64,000 bases of DNA from JAUNBN01 sp036645935 (GCA_036645935.1 JAVXNE010000006.1:79440-143439), one strand, 5' to 3'; positions 40,769-49,663 are shown, counted from the first letter of the stretch. Program-made: numbers and translations. The notes: a model not told the origin generated them from the letters alone.

Positions 40769-41959
40769 ATGAACGCACTCAACAAAAAGACGGTGGAAGA
40801 TCTCGATGTAAAGGGCAAGCGCGTGCTCGTGCGCTGCGACTTCAACGTTCCGCTCAAGGATGGCGTTATAACTGACGACAAGCGCATTCGCGAGAGTATG
40901 CGCACGATCAAATATCTTGTCGACAACGGCGCTCGCGTCATCCTCTGCTCACATCTCGGCCGCCCGAAGGGCGAGTTCAAACCCGAATTCTCCCTCGCGC
41001 CTGTGGCGAAACGAATTTCAGAGCTGCTCGACAAACCTGTTGCAATGGCGAAAGACGTCATCGGAGAAGATGCAAAAAAACTCGTGTCAAAACTCAAAGA
41101 CGGCGAGGCTATGCTGCTTGAGAACGTTCGCTTTCATAAGGAAGAGGAGAAAAACGACCCGGCATTTGCGAGAGAACTCGCTTCACTCGCAGAGCTTTAC
41201 GTCAACGACGCGTTCGGGACTTCGCATCGCGCCCACGCCTCGACGGCGGGTGTTGCGGACTATCTGCCCGCCGCCTGCGGATATCTCATTCAAAAAGAAC
41301 TCGAAATAATGGGCAAGGCACTCGATGATCCCAAGCGCCCCTTTGTCGCGATCCTCGGAGGAGCCAAGGTCTCGGACAAGATTGGCGTTATCAACAACCT
41401 CATCGACAAGGTCGACACCCTTATAATAGGAGGCGGCATGGCCTATACGTTCTTTGTCGCCCGCGGAAACACCGTTGGCACATCTCTGCTTGAGGAGGAC
41501 AAGGTTCCGCTCGCAAAAGAGATGATGGATAAAGCCGCAAAAAAGGGTGTAAATCTTCTTCTGCCGGTTGACAACATCGTCGGCGATAAATTCGACGCCA
41601 ACTGTGAGAGCAAACTCGTCAATTCAGACGATATCCCCGACGGCTGGATGGGTCTTGATATCGGGCCGAAGAGCATTGCGATTTTCAGCGACGCCATTAA
41701 GAACGCGGGAACTGTCGTGTGGAACGGGCCTATGGGCGTCTTTGAGATGGAGCGCTTCTCTGCCGGAACAAAGGCGATAGCAAAGGCGGTTGCTGAGAGC
41801 GGCGCTGTCAGCATAATCGGAGGCGGAGATTCGGCCGCTGCTGTGGAGAAGCTCGGTTACGCCGACAAGATGACCCACATCAGCACCGGAGGCGGAGCGT
41901 CGCTTGAATTCCTCGAAGGGCTTGAACTGCCCGGAATCGCCGCGCTAAACGATAAATAA
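40769..41959 (+). CDS. pgk: phosphoglycerate kinase
   Basis: 396 residues, cytosolic glycolytic enzyme making ATP from 1,3-bisphosphoglycerate. Motifs: VLVRCDFNVPLKDG, SHLGRPKG, LLENVRFHKEEEKND, FVAILGGAKVSDKIGVI, the ATP-site GNTVGTSLLEED and the C-terminal IGGGDSAAAVEKLG, then STGGGASLEFLEG. AAAGGAG precedes the ATG. It is the first gene of pgk-tpiA-gpmI. The gene for glyceraldehyde-3-phosphate dehydrogenase, often in front of pgk, is not here. Confidence 0.98.
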   Translation: MNALNKKTVEDLDVKGKRVLVRCDFNVPLKDGVITDDKRIRESMRTIKYLVDNGARVILCSHLGRPKGEFKPEFSLAPVAKRISELLDKPVAMAKDVIGEDAKKLVSKLKDGEAMLLENVRFHKEEEKNDPAFARELASLAELYVNDAFGTSHRAHASTAGVADYLPAACGYLIQKELEIMGKALDDPKRPFVAILGGAKVSDKIGVINNLIDKVDTLIIGGGMAYTFFVARGNTVGTSLLEEDKVPLAKEMMDKAAKKGVNLLLPVDNIVGDKFDANCESKLVNSDDIPDGWMGLDIGPKSIAIFSDAIKNAGTVVWNGPMGVFEMERFSAGTKAIAKAVAESGAVSIIGGGDSAAAVEKLGYADKMTHISTGGGASLEFLEGLELPGIAALNDK

Positions 41960-42011
41960 CCCCATCGGTTGGGGCTGCAATAAAATACAATAATTTGAAG
42001 GAGAGCATACC

Positions 42012-42779
42012 ATGGACAAGAGCAAACGCGCCGCCGTAATAGCTGGCAACTGGAAAATGAACAAAACCGCAAGCGAGGCAAAGGCGCTCATTGCAGGACT
42101 CATTCCCGCTGTTAAAGGCGCAGGCTGCACCGTTATAATCGGTGTTCCTTTCACCGATCTTGCCGTTGCGGTCGAGCTTTGCCGCGGCACCAACATTCAC
42201 GTCGGTGCACAAAACTGCCACTTCAAGGAATCCGGAGCTTACACCGGTGAAATCTCCCCTCTCATGCTCAAAGAAGCAAACGTTGAATACGTCATTCTCG
42301 GTCACAGCGAGCGCAGACAGTATTTTGGCGAAACCAATGAAACCGTCAATCTGCGCGCCCGCGCGGCGCTCGCCGCGGGGCTCAAGCCGATCATTTGTGT
42401 AGGAGAGCTGCTTGAGCAGCGCGAATCGGGCACGACAGAGCAAGTGGTCACCGATCAGGTGAAAGCCGCTCTATTGGACGTAACCGCAGACGAGCTTAAA
42501 AACACGATCATCGCATACGAGCCCGTATGGGCGATTGGCACGGGAAAGACAGCGACCTCCGATCAGGCGAACGAGGTCTGCGCGCTCATCCGCGCGACAG
42601 TCGCGAAACTGTACGACAAAGATGTGGCCGACGGCCTCACGATACAGTACGGCGGCTCGATGAATGCCAAAAACGCCGACGAACTTCTCTCAAAGCACGA
42701 CGTCGACGGAGGTCTCATCGGCGGCGCAGCGCTCAAACCGGACGATTTCGCAGCGATAGTTACAGCAGCCTCTAAATAA
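42012..42779 (+). CDS. tpiA: triosephosphate isomerase
   Basis: 255 residues, interconverts dihydroxyacetone phosphate and glyceraldehyde 3-phosphate. Motifs: AGNWKMNKT with the catalytic-site Asn and Lys, VGAQNCHF, ILGHSERRQYF with the catalytic His, AYEPVWAIGTGKTA with the catalytic Glu and flexible loop 6, and IQYGGSMNAKN and IGGAALKPDDF. AAGGAG lies upstream of the ATG. Second gene of the glycolytic operon, 52 bases after pgk. Confidence 0.98.
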   Translation: MDKSKRAAVIAGNWKMNKTASEAKALIAGLIPAVKGAGCTVIIGVPFTDLAVAVELCRGTNIHVGAQNCHFKESGAYTGEISPLMLKEANVEYVILGHSERRQYFGETNETVNLRARAALAAGLKPIICVGELLEQRESGTTEQVVTDQVKAALLDVTADELKNTIIAYEPVWAIGTGKTATSDQANEVCALIRATVAKLYDKDVADGLTIQYGGSMNAKNADELLSKHDVDGGLIGGAALKPDDFAAIVTAASK

Positions 42780-42851
42780 ATTCCCGCATCCCTTCACAGC
42801 CCTGCCGATGTCCCGATTTTAATTGGGGCGTCAGAAAGGAATTTCTATTTG

Positions 42852-44372
42852 ATGAAAAAACCCCTTATGCTGATGATTCTTGACGGTTTCGGCAATAATC
42901 CCGACAGTTATGGAAACGCAATTGCAGCTGCTAAAACTCCCAATCTCGACAAAATATTCGCCGAAAACCCCCACACCCTCATTGGCGCCTCCGGTCTCGA
43001 TGTCGGTCTGCCAGACGGGCAGATGGGCAACAGCGAAGTCGGTCACACCAATATCGGCGCCGGACGCGTCGTTTATCAGGAGCTGACGCGTATTTCAAAA
43101 GAGATACGTGACGGAAACTTTTTCGACAACAAAGCGCTGCGTGAAGCGATGGATGCCGCTGTAAAATGCGGCAGCGCGATACACTGCATCGGGCTTCTGT
43201 CGGACGGCGGCGTGCACAGCCACATTGAGCACCTCTTTGCGCTCATCGATCTCGCAAAAAAACGCGGGGCGAGCAAGCTCTATATCCACGCGATTCTCGA
43301 CGGGAGGGACACCCCTCCCGAGAGCGGTGCCGGTTACCTTCAGCAGCTCGTCGACAAGCTCGACGAGACGGGCATCGGAAGCGTCGCAACCGTAATGGGT
43401 CGCTACTACGCAATGGATCGCGACAACCGCTGGGATCGTGTGGAAAAGGCTTATTCAGCACTGGTTTATGGTGAGGGCTCAAGCTCCGATCACGACCCCG
43501 TCGGCGCAGTGCGGGAGAGCTATGCTGCCGGAGTTACCGACGAGTTTGTCCTTCCCGTTGTGTGCGAGCCCAACGGTGTCATCAAGCCTGACGACAGTGT
43601 TATATTTTTCAACTTCCGTCCCGACCGCGCGCGAGAGATAACACGCGCGTTTGTCGATCCGAACTTTGTGGGCTTTGGGAGAAAAAAAGGCATCTTCCCG
43701 CTTCACTATGTCTGCTTCACCGAATACGACTCGACAATTCCCAACGTTGAGGTCGCGTTCACACCGACCGATCTCACAAACACTTTCGGAGAATATATCG
43801 GCGAAAAGGGTTTGACGCAGCTGCGCATCGCAGAAACCGAGAAGTATGCCCACGTGACATTCTTCTTTAACGGCGGAAACGAAACTCCCTACAAGGGTGA
43901 GGAACGCTGCCTGATCAACAGCCCTAAGGTTGCCACATACGACATGCAGCCCGAGATGAGCGCTTATCTCGTTGCGGACGAGGTTGTACGCCGTGTGGAG
44001 AGCGGTAAATACGACGTCATTATCCTCAATTTTGCAAACTGCGATATGGTCGGACACACAGGTGTGTTCGATGCGGCTGTAGCGGCGGTTGAGGCTGTCG
44101 ATGAGTGCGTGGGCAAGGTCGTTGAAGCAATGCTATATATGGGCGGAACTGTGTTGCTGACAGCCGATCACGGAAACGCCGACAAGATGTACGAGCCGGA
44201 CGGTTCTCCGTTCACAGCACACACAACCAATCCCGTTCCGCTCGTTGTCATAGGCAAAAAGTGCAAGCTCCGCGACGGCGGACGTCTCGCCGACCTCGCG
44301 CCGACAATGCTTGACCTGCTCGGAATTTCCGTCCCGCTCGAGATGGACGGCAAGACACTGATAAGTAAATAA
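42852..44372 (+). CDS. gpmI: 2,3-bisphosphoglycerate-independent phosphoglycerate mutase
   Basis: 506 residues, interconverts 3- and 2-phosphoglycerate with two Mn2+ ions. The alkaline-phosphatase-type motifs are MILDGFG at the start, GNSEVGHTNIGAGR with the phosphoserine, GLLSDGGVHSH, HAILDGRDTPP, FNFRPDRAREI, NFANCDMVGHTG, and TADHGNADKM close to the end. The ATG at 42852 is preferred over the in-frame TTG one codon earlier; AAAGGA lies 11 bases upstream. Last gene of the operon, with a terminator at 44381. Confidence 0.97.
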   Translation: MKKPLMLMILDGFGNNPDSYGNAIAAAKTPNLDKIFAENPHTLIGASGLDVGLPDGQMGNSEVGHTNIGAGRVVYQELTRISKEIRDGNFFDNKALREAMDAAVKCGSAIHCIGLLSDGGVHSHIEHLFALIDLAKKRGASKLYIHAILDGRDTPPESGAGYLQQLVDKLDETGIGSVATVMGRYYAMDRDNRWDRVEKAYSALVYGEGSSSDHDPVGAVRESYAAGVTDEFVLPVVCEPNGVIKPDDSVIFFNFRPDRAREITRAFVDPNFVGFGRKKGIFPLHYVCFTEYDSTIPNVEVAFTPTDLTNTFGEYIGEKGLTQLRIAETEKYAHVTFFFNGGNETPYKGEERCLINSPKVATYDMQPEMSAYLVADEVVRRVESGKYDVIILNFANCDMVGHTGVFDAAVAAVEAVDECVGKVVEAMLYMGGTVLLTADHGNADKMYEPDGSPFTAHTTNPVPLVVIGKKCKLRDGGRLADLAPTMLDLLGISVPLEMDGKTLISK

Positions 44373-44380
44373 TACATCTC

Positions 44381-44413
44381 AAGGGAACGGCTATTCACGG
44401 CTGTTCCCTTTTT
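44381..44413 (+). terminator. terminator of the glycolytic operon
   Basis: AAGGGAAC (44381-44388) pairs with GTTCCCTT (44403-44410); further pairs extend the stem inward; ends TTTTT. Confidence 0.85.
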
Positions 44414-44748
44414 CTGTTGCGCGGGATGATATCTCATACATAATACTTGCTGAATAATATCGCTTTCAAACGGCGCCTTGTTTTAAGTACGAAATACGCA
44501 CCTTAAACTTCTCATGTATATCAGCCTTCCTTTGATTTACACTTTATTGCAAAAGACACTGTCTATGGTCTCACCGGCACACAACTTTTAATGTAGGATT
44601 TTAATTCAAATCTTTGAAAGCCCTTACACATAAAAAACGAAAACGCGATTGTCGCCGCATAACGGCTGTATTTTAAATTGTTTCACAGACGTTAAGGGTG
44701 TTGAATGCGCCTGAATTTCAGTTCTCTTGATGTTATAGTGGAATCGCA
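44414..44748. other. intergenic stretch upstream of deoD
   Basis: I see no gene, repeat or structured RNA. AT-rich toward its end. Confidence 0.4.
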
Positions 44749-44776
44749 TTGCAAATTTCACCGCCCGTGATAAAAT
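44749..44776 (+). promoter_or_regulatory. promoter of deoD
   Basis: TTGCAA (44749-44754), 16-base spacer, TAAAAT (44771-44776). Start near 44783. Confidence 0.5.
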
Positions 44777-44828
44777 CTATATCAGACAGCTTGTGGAACT
44801 GCAAAATTACAACCGAGAGGTATTGAAA

Positions 44829-45566
44829 ATGAGTATGCACATCACAGCCCGCCCCGGCGAAATCTCCGAGCGGATTTTGCTGCCGGGAGATCCGCAGAGA
44901 GCGCGCTATATCTCCGAAAACTTTTTTGAGGATTCCGTATGCGTAAACGAACTGCGAGGAGCCTATTGCTTCACGGGGCTGTATAAGGGGGAGCGCGTAT
45001 CTGTGCTGGGCACGGGTATGGGCATTCCGTCTGTGCTCATCTACGCGACAGAACTGTGCTCCGAATACGGCTGCGAGAAGCTCATACGAACAGGCACTGC
45101 TGGAGCATATGATTACAATCTGCGCCTTGGAGATATCGTGCTCTCTCAGGCGACATGCACAACATCGTCGCTAAACGATCACATCTTTCAAGGACACTTC
45201 GCACCTATTGCCGATTTTTCACTTCTTCGCTCTGCCTATGACATCGCACAGCGACACGAAATACGCGCTTTTGTCGGCAATACAATCTGCAACGATCATC
45301 TCTATACAGACCCACGAGGCTACGACCCTAAGGTCTGGGCAGATTACGGCGTGATCGCCTCAGAGATGGAAGCTGCGGCGCTTTACACTGTCGCTGCCCA
45401 CTATCGCAAGCAGGCACTTACCATAATGACTGTAGTTGTCAACGCTGAAGCAGAGCTTGGCAAGCGTGAGCTTATTGCAGACGAAAGCGTTCAGATAAGC
45501 ACTGACGAGCGCCAGAACGGATTGGATGACATGATTGTTCTGGGACTTGATACACTTGTCGACTGA
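44829..45566 (+). CDS. deoD: purine-nucleoside phosphorylase, DeoD type
   Basis: 245 residues, trimeric-dimer type enzyme that cleaves purine ribo- and deoxyribonucleosides with phosphate. Motifs: ILLPGDPQRARYI with the phosphate-binding Gly and Arg, GTGMGIPS, IRTGTAGAYD, the purine-site SEMEAAALY and a C-terminal DDMIVLGLDT. The catalytic Asp of E. coli PNP (Asp204) corresponds to the region VVNAEAELGK, where E. coli has VSDH; here the aspartate is replaced by Asn-Ala, which would alter the preference for 6-amino purines. The ATG at 44829 has GAGAGG upstream. Single-gene unit. Confidence 0.9.
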   Translation: MSMHITARPGEISERILLPGDPQRARYISENFFEDSVCVNELRGAYCFTGLYKGERVSVLGTGMGIPSVLIYATELCSEYGCEKLIRTGTAGAYDYNLRLGDIVLSQATCTTSSLNDHIFQGHFAPIADFSLLRSAYDIAQRHEIRAFVGNTICNDHLYTDPRGYDPKVWADYGVIASEMEAAALYTVAAHYRKQALTIMTVVVNAEAELGKRELIADESVQISTDERQNGLDDMIVLGLDTLVD

Positions 45567-45632
45567 GTTCGCTCTCTTTTTTCGTTTTAGTAGCTTAGAA
45601 TATACAAAACAGATATTACAGGAGGAAAATAT

Positions 45633-45992
45633 ATGAAAAAGCTTGTCAGCTTTGTCGCAGGTATGGCGGCTGTCGGTGCAGGGGTTGCCGCAGCTGCGTA
45701 CTATTTCCAGAAAAAAGGCATCGTAAACGTCGAGGTAACCTATGAAAACGACCTCGGAGAAACCGTGACACGCCCGCTGGACGAGCTCGTCGACCGCAAG
45801 GCGGCAGAACTTGCCGACCGCGCGATTGTGTCAGCAAGCGAACTTGCGCACAGTGTAAAGGTCTCACTTGACGAGCAGCTCGAGTGCGTCAACCGCCAGC
45901 TTAGAAAGGGATGCGAGCGCACCCTTGCGGCTGTCGGCGTCGTCCGCGAAGTGCCAGTTGATCTCGAATTCGGGGAGACCGATTACGAGTAG
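45633..45992 (+). CDS. small membrane-anchored protein of unknown function
   Basis: 119 residues. An N-terminal helix (about 5-25, LVSFVAGMAAVGAGVAAAAYYF) is a membrane anchor or uncleaved signal; the remainder is hydrophilic, acidic and predicted helical with two cysteines. It resembles the general pattern of small YtxH-like stress or envelope proteins, but no family can be named. A perfect GGAGG lies seven bases before the ATG. It follows deoD by 66 bases and may be co-transcribed. Confidence 0.75.
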   Translation: MKKLVSFVAGMAAVGAGVAAAAYYFQKKGIVNVEVTYENDLGETVTRPLDELVDRKAAELADRAIVSASELAHSVKVSLDEQLECVNRQLRKGCERTLAAVGVVREVPVDLEFGETDYE

Positions 45993-46122
45993 TTTGCCGG
46001 ATGGGCATCTGTGATTGCAAACTGTTTTGTCCCCTGCATTTCGAATTGACTATATATTGATTAGAGTATCTGTTAATTAAACATACCGGCTATTGTTTTT
46101 GCTTGCGCAACTTTACTTCCGT
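45993..46122. other. spacer before the 114-bp repeats
   Basis: AT-rich, no feature seen. No clear terminator follows the gene at 45992. Confidence 0.35.
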
Positions 46123-46404
46123 GCTCTGACTCCCATGTGTCACATTGAGCGATTCAGCGCATTTCGTTTCAGCTTTGGCAAATTGGATATCTCTGCACAC
46201 CCGCCATTGTCATCCTACGCTCAATTGCACTTGATCGCTCTGACTCCCATGTGTCACATTGAGCGATTCAGCGCATTTCGTTTCAGCTTTGGCAAATTGG
46301 ATATCTCTGCACACCCGCCATTGTCATCCTGCGCTCAATTGCACTTGATCGCTCTGACTCCCATGTGTCACATTGAGCGATTCAGCGCATTTCGTTTCAG
46401 CCCC
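46123..46404. repeat. tandem repeat, 114-bp period, about 2.5 copies
   Basis: Copies start at 46123, 46237 and 46351; the third is cut after about 51 bases. Units 1 and 2 are nearly identical (TACGCTC versus TGCGCTC). Each contains TGTGTCACATTGAGCG and TTTCAGCTTTGGCAAATTGG. The period is a multiple of three, so a 119-codon frame runs through all copies; it has no ribosome site and is probably not translated. The motif CACATTGAGCG resembles the CATTCTGAGCG core of intergenic repeats common in bacteria. Confidence 0.92.
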
Positions 46405-46676
46405 GTAAAGATAGACTATTGCTACTTACCGTCATCTACCCTTACTGCTTGATTTATTTTGCATTTTATTAAAAGAACGTGCCCATCTCCCTATAGCAAC
46501 TGTCTTTGAGTGACACGTTGCGTTTTGCGCTTGTGACAATCTGATTCAACCGCAACCAAACTCCGAAATGAAACACGGCAACAACATTGACACCGTAAAC
46601 TCAATTTTCTCTTGTCATTTATTTGTTTAATCTGCCAAAAGAGTTGCTTGATATTTATTTATTTTTACCAAAGCTC

Positions 46677-46705
46677 TTGACAAATTATCGTAGATCTCAT
46701 ATAAT
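46677..46705 (+). promoter_or_regulatory. consensus promoter of the initiator tRNA gene
   Basis: Perfect TTGACA (46677-46682), 17-base spacer, perfect TATAAT (46700-46705). Start near 46712, 24 bases before the tRNA. Confidence 0.9.
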
Positions 46706-46735
46706 GCTTAAGCACCCCTAAAGAGTGTTGCACGT

Positions 46736-46811
<76 letters not shown>

Positions 46812-46818
46812 AAATCAA

Positions 46819-46858
46819 TTGCCGTTCTTGATGTAATTTCAAGAACGGTAATTTTTTT
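46819..46858 (+). terminator. terminator of the initiator tRNA gene
   Basis: TTGCCGTTCTTGA (46819-46831) pairs with TCAAGAACGGTAA (46839-46851), then seven T (46852-46858). Confidence 0.9.
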
Positions 46859-47141
46859 GCATCCGCAATTGCTTGCACATCAATCGCTTTTGGAGATTCG
46901 ATGCCTGCACAGCAGCGCCAACGCATTCACAACCTTGCAAATCCAAAACCTATTACTCTCGTAAGCTGTAAAAAGAGTTCTGTAAACTGCTCAGCGGTCT
47001 CCCAGTGAGGATTGAATCTCTATGGCTGTGTTTATATTATTGCGCTTCAATACGGAAGATTTCATTGGGTTTTATTGTCAAATGATATAGCTTGTTATAT
47101 ACTGCGACGTAGGTGATTATATATTGACAAGGTGATGCTGC
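46859..47141. other. intergenic stretch after the initiator tRNA
   Basis: No gene or structure seen. AT-rich near its right end, where the promoter for the short gene at 47142 would be expected. Confidence 0.35.
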
Positions 47142-47330
47142 ATGGAGTTAAGTGCAATTATTAAAAAGGTGCGTTCTGCGTTGGTAATGTCTCAAGAAAG
47201 GCTCGCTCAAGGGCTTCATGGTGGCTTCACTTCTGTGAACAGATGGGAACACAATCATACAAAACCAAATAAAATGGCCCACCACGCTTTAATGAACTTT
47301 GCAATGCCAAAAATGTCAGTTATGAACTGA
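47142..47330 (+). CDS. short XRE-type helix-turn-helix protein, possibly a gene remnant
   Basis: 62 residues. The pattern IIKKVRSALVMSQERLAQGL...SVNRWEHNHTKPNKMAHHAL matches the helix-turn-helix of XRE regulators in which SQEELARxLxVSFxTVNRWENGxTxPSK is the usual form. The turn glycines and the recognition-helix NRWE are kept, but the sequence has unusual HGG and NHT replacements and stops right after the domain. Relatives are N-terminal parts of longer proteins. It may be a decayed 5' end or a minimal regulator. A GGTGATGC segment upstream is a poor ribosome site. Confidence 0.5.
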   Translation: MELSAIIKKVRSALVMSQERLAQGLHGGFTSVNRWEHNHTKPNKMAHHALMNFAMPKMSVMN

Positions 47331-47376
47331 TGGATTTACTTGTGAATATAATATAGCATCTTTTTATTTTTTTGCT

Positions 47377-47787
47377 TTATTTTCTGCACAGCTCACAAAC
47401 CATGTCTGCGGCCATCGATATATATTCACTAAGGCTGTGCTCGCCGATTCCCGCAACTGCAATCGCGCATCTGTTCATCGGGACCAGCACCTTTTGTGCC
47501 CGGCTCTCGGAGATTGCCAGTGCCATGCCCGGGGTTATTTCTCCTAGCAGTGAATTTGCCGCAATTATGCCCATAGCGCCGACGATTATATCAGCTCTCT
47601 GTGCGGCCACAATCACCGGATTCTCTCCCGTGGCGCATTCATCAGCTCCCGCTTTCATCATGGCTGAGGTCGCCGCGGTGTTGGTACCCACCGCAATCAC
47701 TGTGCAATCGCAACGTTTTTCCTTGAGTTGTTCCACAATGGATTTCCCGATTTTTCCGCCCTGCCCGTCAACAATAAGCACCTTCAT
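47377..47787 (-). CDS. DUF3842-family protein
   Basis: 136 residues. Begins MKVLIVDGQGGKIGKSI, a nucleotide-binding-like beta-loop-alpha start, and continues with AVGTNTAATSAMMKAGADECATGENP and ADIIVGAMGIIAANSLLGEITP, quoted in parts below 20 residues: AVGTNTAATSAMMKAGAD and VGAMGIIAANSLLG. The family is found in anaerobic Firmicutes with no known function. The ATG at 47787 has AAAAGGGGAG nine bases upstream. It is a separate unit or follows the PHP gene (116 bases downstream of its stop). Confidence 0.85.
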   Translation of the reverse strand: MKVLIVDGQGGKIGKSIVEQLKEKRCDCTVIAVGTNTAATSAMMKAGADECATGENPVIVAAQRADIIVGAMGIIAANSLLGEITPGMALAISESRAQKVLVPMNRCAIAVAGIGEHSLSEYISMAADMVCELCRK

Positions 47788-47903
47788 GCGAAGACTCCCC
47801 TTTTCAATATTGCAATTTGTCAATTTCGTCGATGAAACTTTTCATTAGTGCTTTTCTTGTCCGGTTCAGGAAATGCTGCCTTTTTGAATTGTTCATCTTC
47901 ATA

Positions 47904-48695
47904 TCAGCGAAGAAATCTGATCGTCTCAAGTCTATTAAGTCCCAGTTTGGCAACGGCTGCTACGGCAAGGTCGTAAAGCTCGACGCCTTTTGCTGAGGAC
48001 AGATTTCGGTTGTCGTGCGCATCCACACCGATAACGCAACTGCAACCGCACTGCGCGGCTATCCGCCAAAACTCAGGGTGCGGAAACCCTTCTCCCGGGC
48101 TGTCGCGATGCCACGCGCCCGAAATGTTATATTCGAGCGGCAGAGCGAGAGACGCCGCCTTTTCACAGATAACACGGCTGGCCTCTTCACAGTGCTTGTC
48201 AAAGTGGGCGTAGCTGCGCATAAACAGATCGGGATGTGCCATGTAGGAAAAGCATTTCAGCTCCATTCCCTCAATAGCCGATTCAAGATAGATGTCGAGT
48301 GATTTTCGATCGACAACCGAGCGACCGAAAAACTCACACTTTCGGTCATCGGGATAAAAATGGTTTCCGAAAATCACGAAGTCCAACTGCTTTTCAGCAA
48401 TCAACTCATCAATCCATCCCGCAAATTCGGGAAAATATTCGCATTCCAGTCCGAGTTTAATTGACAGCTTGTCCGCATATCGCTCTTTCAGCAGCTTCAC
48501 AGACTCAACATAGCCATCCAGCATCGGAAGATCCATTCTCACGTCAGAGACATATCCGTCGTCATACGGAAACGGACAATGATCGGAAAATCCCAGCTCC
48601 TGAAATCCGCCCATGATAGCTGAGCGCACATATTTGTCATCCGAGCCCATCGCGTGCTTGCAACGAAAAGTGTGTGTATGATAGTTAGTTTTCAT
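47904..48695 (-). CDS. PHP-domain phosphatase (histidinol-phosphatase family)
   Basis: 263 residues. Metal ligands of the PHP domain are visible: NYHTHTFRCKHA at the start, GFSDHCPF, LGLECEYFPE, FGNHF, MAHPDLF and a final GVDAHDNRN. Typical of the HisK-type histidinol phosphatases, but no other his gene is near, and many such proteins act on other phosphoesters. The ATG at 48695 has no Shine-Dalgarno site; a promoter places transcription start within a base or two of it. Divergent from the membrane protein gene at 48767. Confidence 0.88.
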   Translation of the reverse strand: MKTNYHTHTFRCKHAMGSDDKYVRSAIMGGFQELGFSDHCPFPYDDGYVSDVRMDLPMLDGYVESVKLLKERYADKLSIKLGLECEYFPEFAGWIDELIAEKQLDFVIFGNHFYPDDRKCEFFGRSVVDRKSLDIYLESAIEGMELKCFSYMAHPDLFMRSYAHFDKHCEEASRVICEKAASLALPLEYNISGAWHRDSPGEGFPHPEFWRIAAQCGCSCVIGVDAHDNRNLSSAKGVELYDLAVAAVAKLGLNRLETIRFLR

Positions 48696-48702
48696 AGCAA
48701 AT

Positions 48703-48731
48703 AGAATAACACATTTTGCGCTTATGTTCAA
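48703..48731 (-). promoter_or_regulatory. promoter giving a leaderless PHP-phosphatase transcript
   Basis: Minus strand: TTGAAC (48731-48726), 17-base spacer, TATTCT (48708-48703). Start expected at 48696 or 48695, the A of the ATG. The -35 box abuts that of the divergent promoter. Confidence 0.65.
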
Positions 48732-48760
48732 TTGACAGCGCATTTATCTCAGCCTATAAT
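48732..48760 (+). promoter_or_regulatory. consensus promoter giving a leaderless transcript of the membrane protein gene
   Basis: Perfect TTGACA (48732-48737), 17-base spacer, perfect TATAAT (48755-48760). Start expected at 48767, the A of the ATG. Directly adjacent to the -35 box of the divergent promoter. Confidence 0.8.
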
Positions 48761-48766
48761 TACCAT

Positions 48767-49510
48767 ATGAAATACAAAGCTCCCGCAAAACCCAAAAAAA
48801 AGAATACGCCACCTTTAGCACGCCGCGCCGCTCCTCTTATCTGTGCGTTTGTGTTGATTGCGCTCTTCTGCATTTATGTATTTGCAGCAATTCCCTCGCA
48901 AGGAAGAGCTTTTGCACCGTCGATAGGAATCGCGCTTGCGTCTTTGACACTCGGAACACTTGTCATTGCGCGCATCGCCTTTTTGCGTCCTGCATACTTA
49001 AAAAAACGCACAGCAGCGGTGCTGCTCGCGTTCACTCTCGGTTTTATGTCGCTTATCTCCCTCATCAGTGCCCTTTTTGCATCTCTTGAAAAGCTCAATC
49101 CCGCAGTCACTTTTGTAATTGAAAGCTTCCTGCTCGTCCTCTATTCGCTGCTGTCGTTCACGGTTTTTGCGGCGGCGCGGCGTCTTTCTCCGGCGCGCGA
49201 TTTCACGGAGGAAATGCCCGTTTTTATCCGTGCGGCAGAGAGTGAAATTCGCGAGATTCTCACCCATTGTGACAACCATCGCGCGCGCGAGCTCATCGGC
49301 TCTGTGAACGACGCACTGCTTTTTAGCGATCCGCTCTCCAACTTTGACACCGCGAGCTGTGAGGACGCCATCGCACGCTACATCTATCAACTGGATGATC
49401 TCCACAATTACGACAATCTTGCGATGGTCGAATCCGTATGCGACGCCCTGCACATTCAAATAAGCCGACGCAACGAAATTTGTGCAAGCAGCCGCGAACT
49501 AAAAGAATAG
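48767..49510 (+). CDS. membrane protein of unknown function
   Basis: 247 residues. A basic N-terminus (KYKAPAKPKKKN) precedes four hydrophobic segments in the first 140 residues, with positive residues between them; the last 110 residues are soluble and acidic, with HCDNHRARELIGSVNDALLFSDPLS and a row of Asp and Asn. I recognise no family. The ATG at 48767 is chosen because the perfect promoter ends there and no ribosome site precedes it. A hairpin that could end transcription lies at 49630-49663. Confidence 0.7.
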   Translation: MKYKAPAKPKKKNTPPLARRAAPLICAFVLIALFCIYVFAAIPSQGRAFAPSIGIALASLTLGTLVIARIAFLRPAYLKKRTAAVLLAFTLGFMSLISLISALFASLEKLNPAVTFVIESFLLVLYSLLSFTVFAAARRLSPARDFTEEMPVFIRAAESEIREILTHCDNHRARELIGSVNDALLFSDPLSNFDTASCEDAIARYIYQLDDLHNYDNLAMVESVCDALHIQISRRNEICASSRELKE

Positions 49511-49629
49511 CGTCATGAAAAAGAGTAGTTTACTGAACTGTGGCAAGTTGCAGGTTCTTACCTGTTTTGAATCTAAATGGCAACCACACCCGGACTGCTT
49601 TGCCATGTTCCAAATCTGAGCATCCGTCC

Positions 49630-49663
49630 GAGTGCTACGCTGCAATGAAGCGTAGCACTCTTT
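49630..49663 (+). terminator. terminator-like hairpin after the membrane protein gene
   Basis: GAGTGCTACGC (49630-49640) pairs perfectly with GCGTAGCACTC (49650-49660) with a 9-base loop, then TTT. The T-run is short. Confidence 0.55.

Noticed and set aside
46093..46452. 119-codon repeat protein
   Set aside because: The frame is forced by the 114-bp period, and there is no ribosome site or sensible start.
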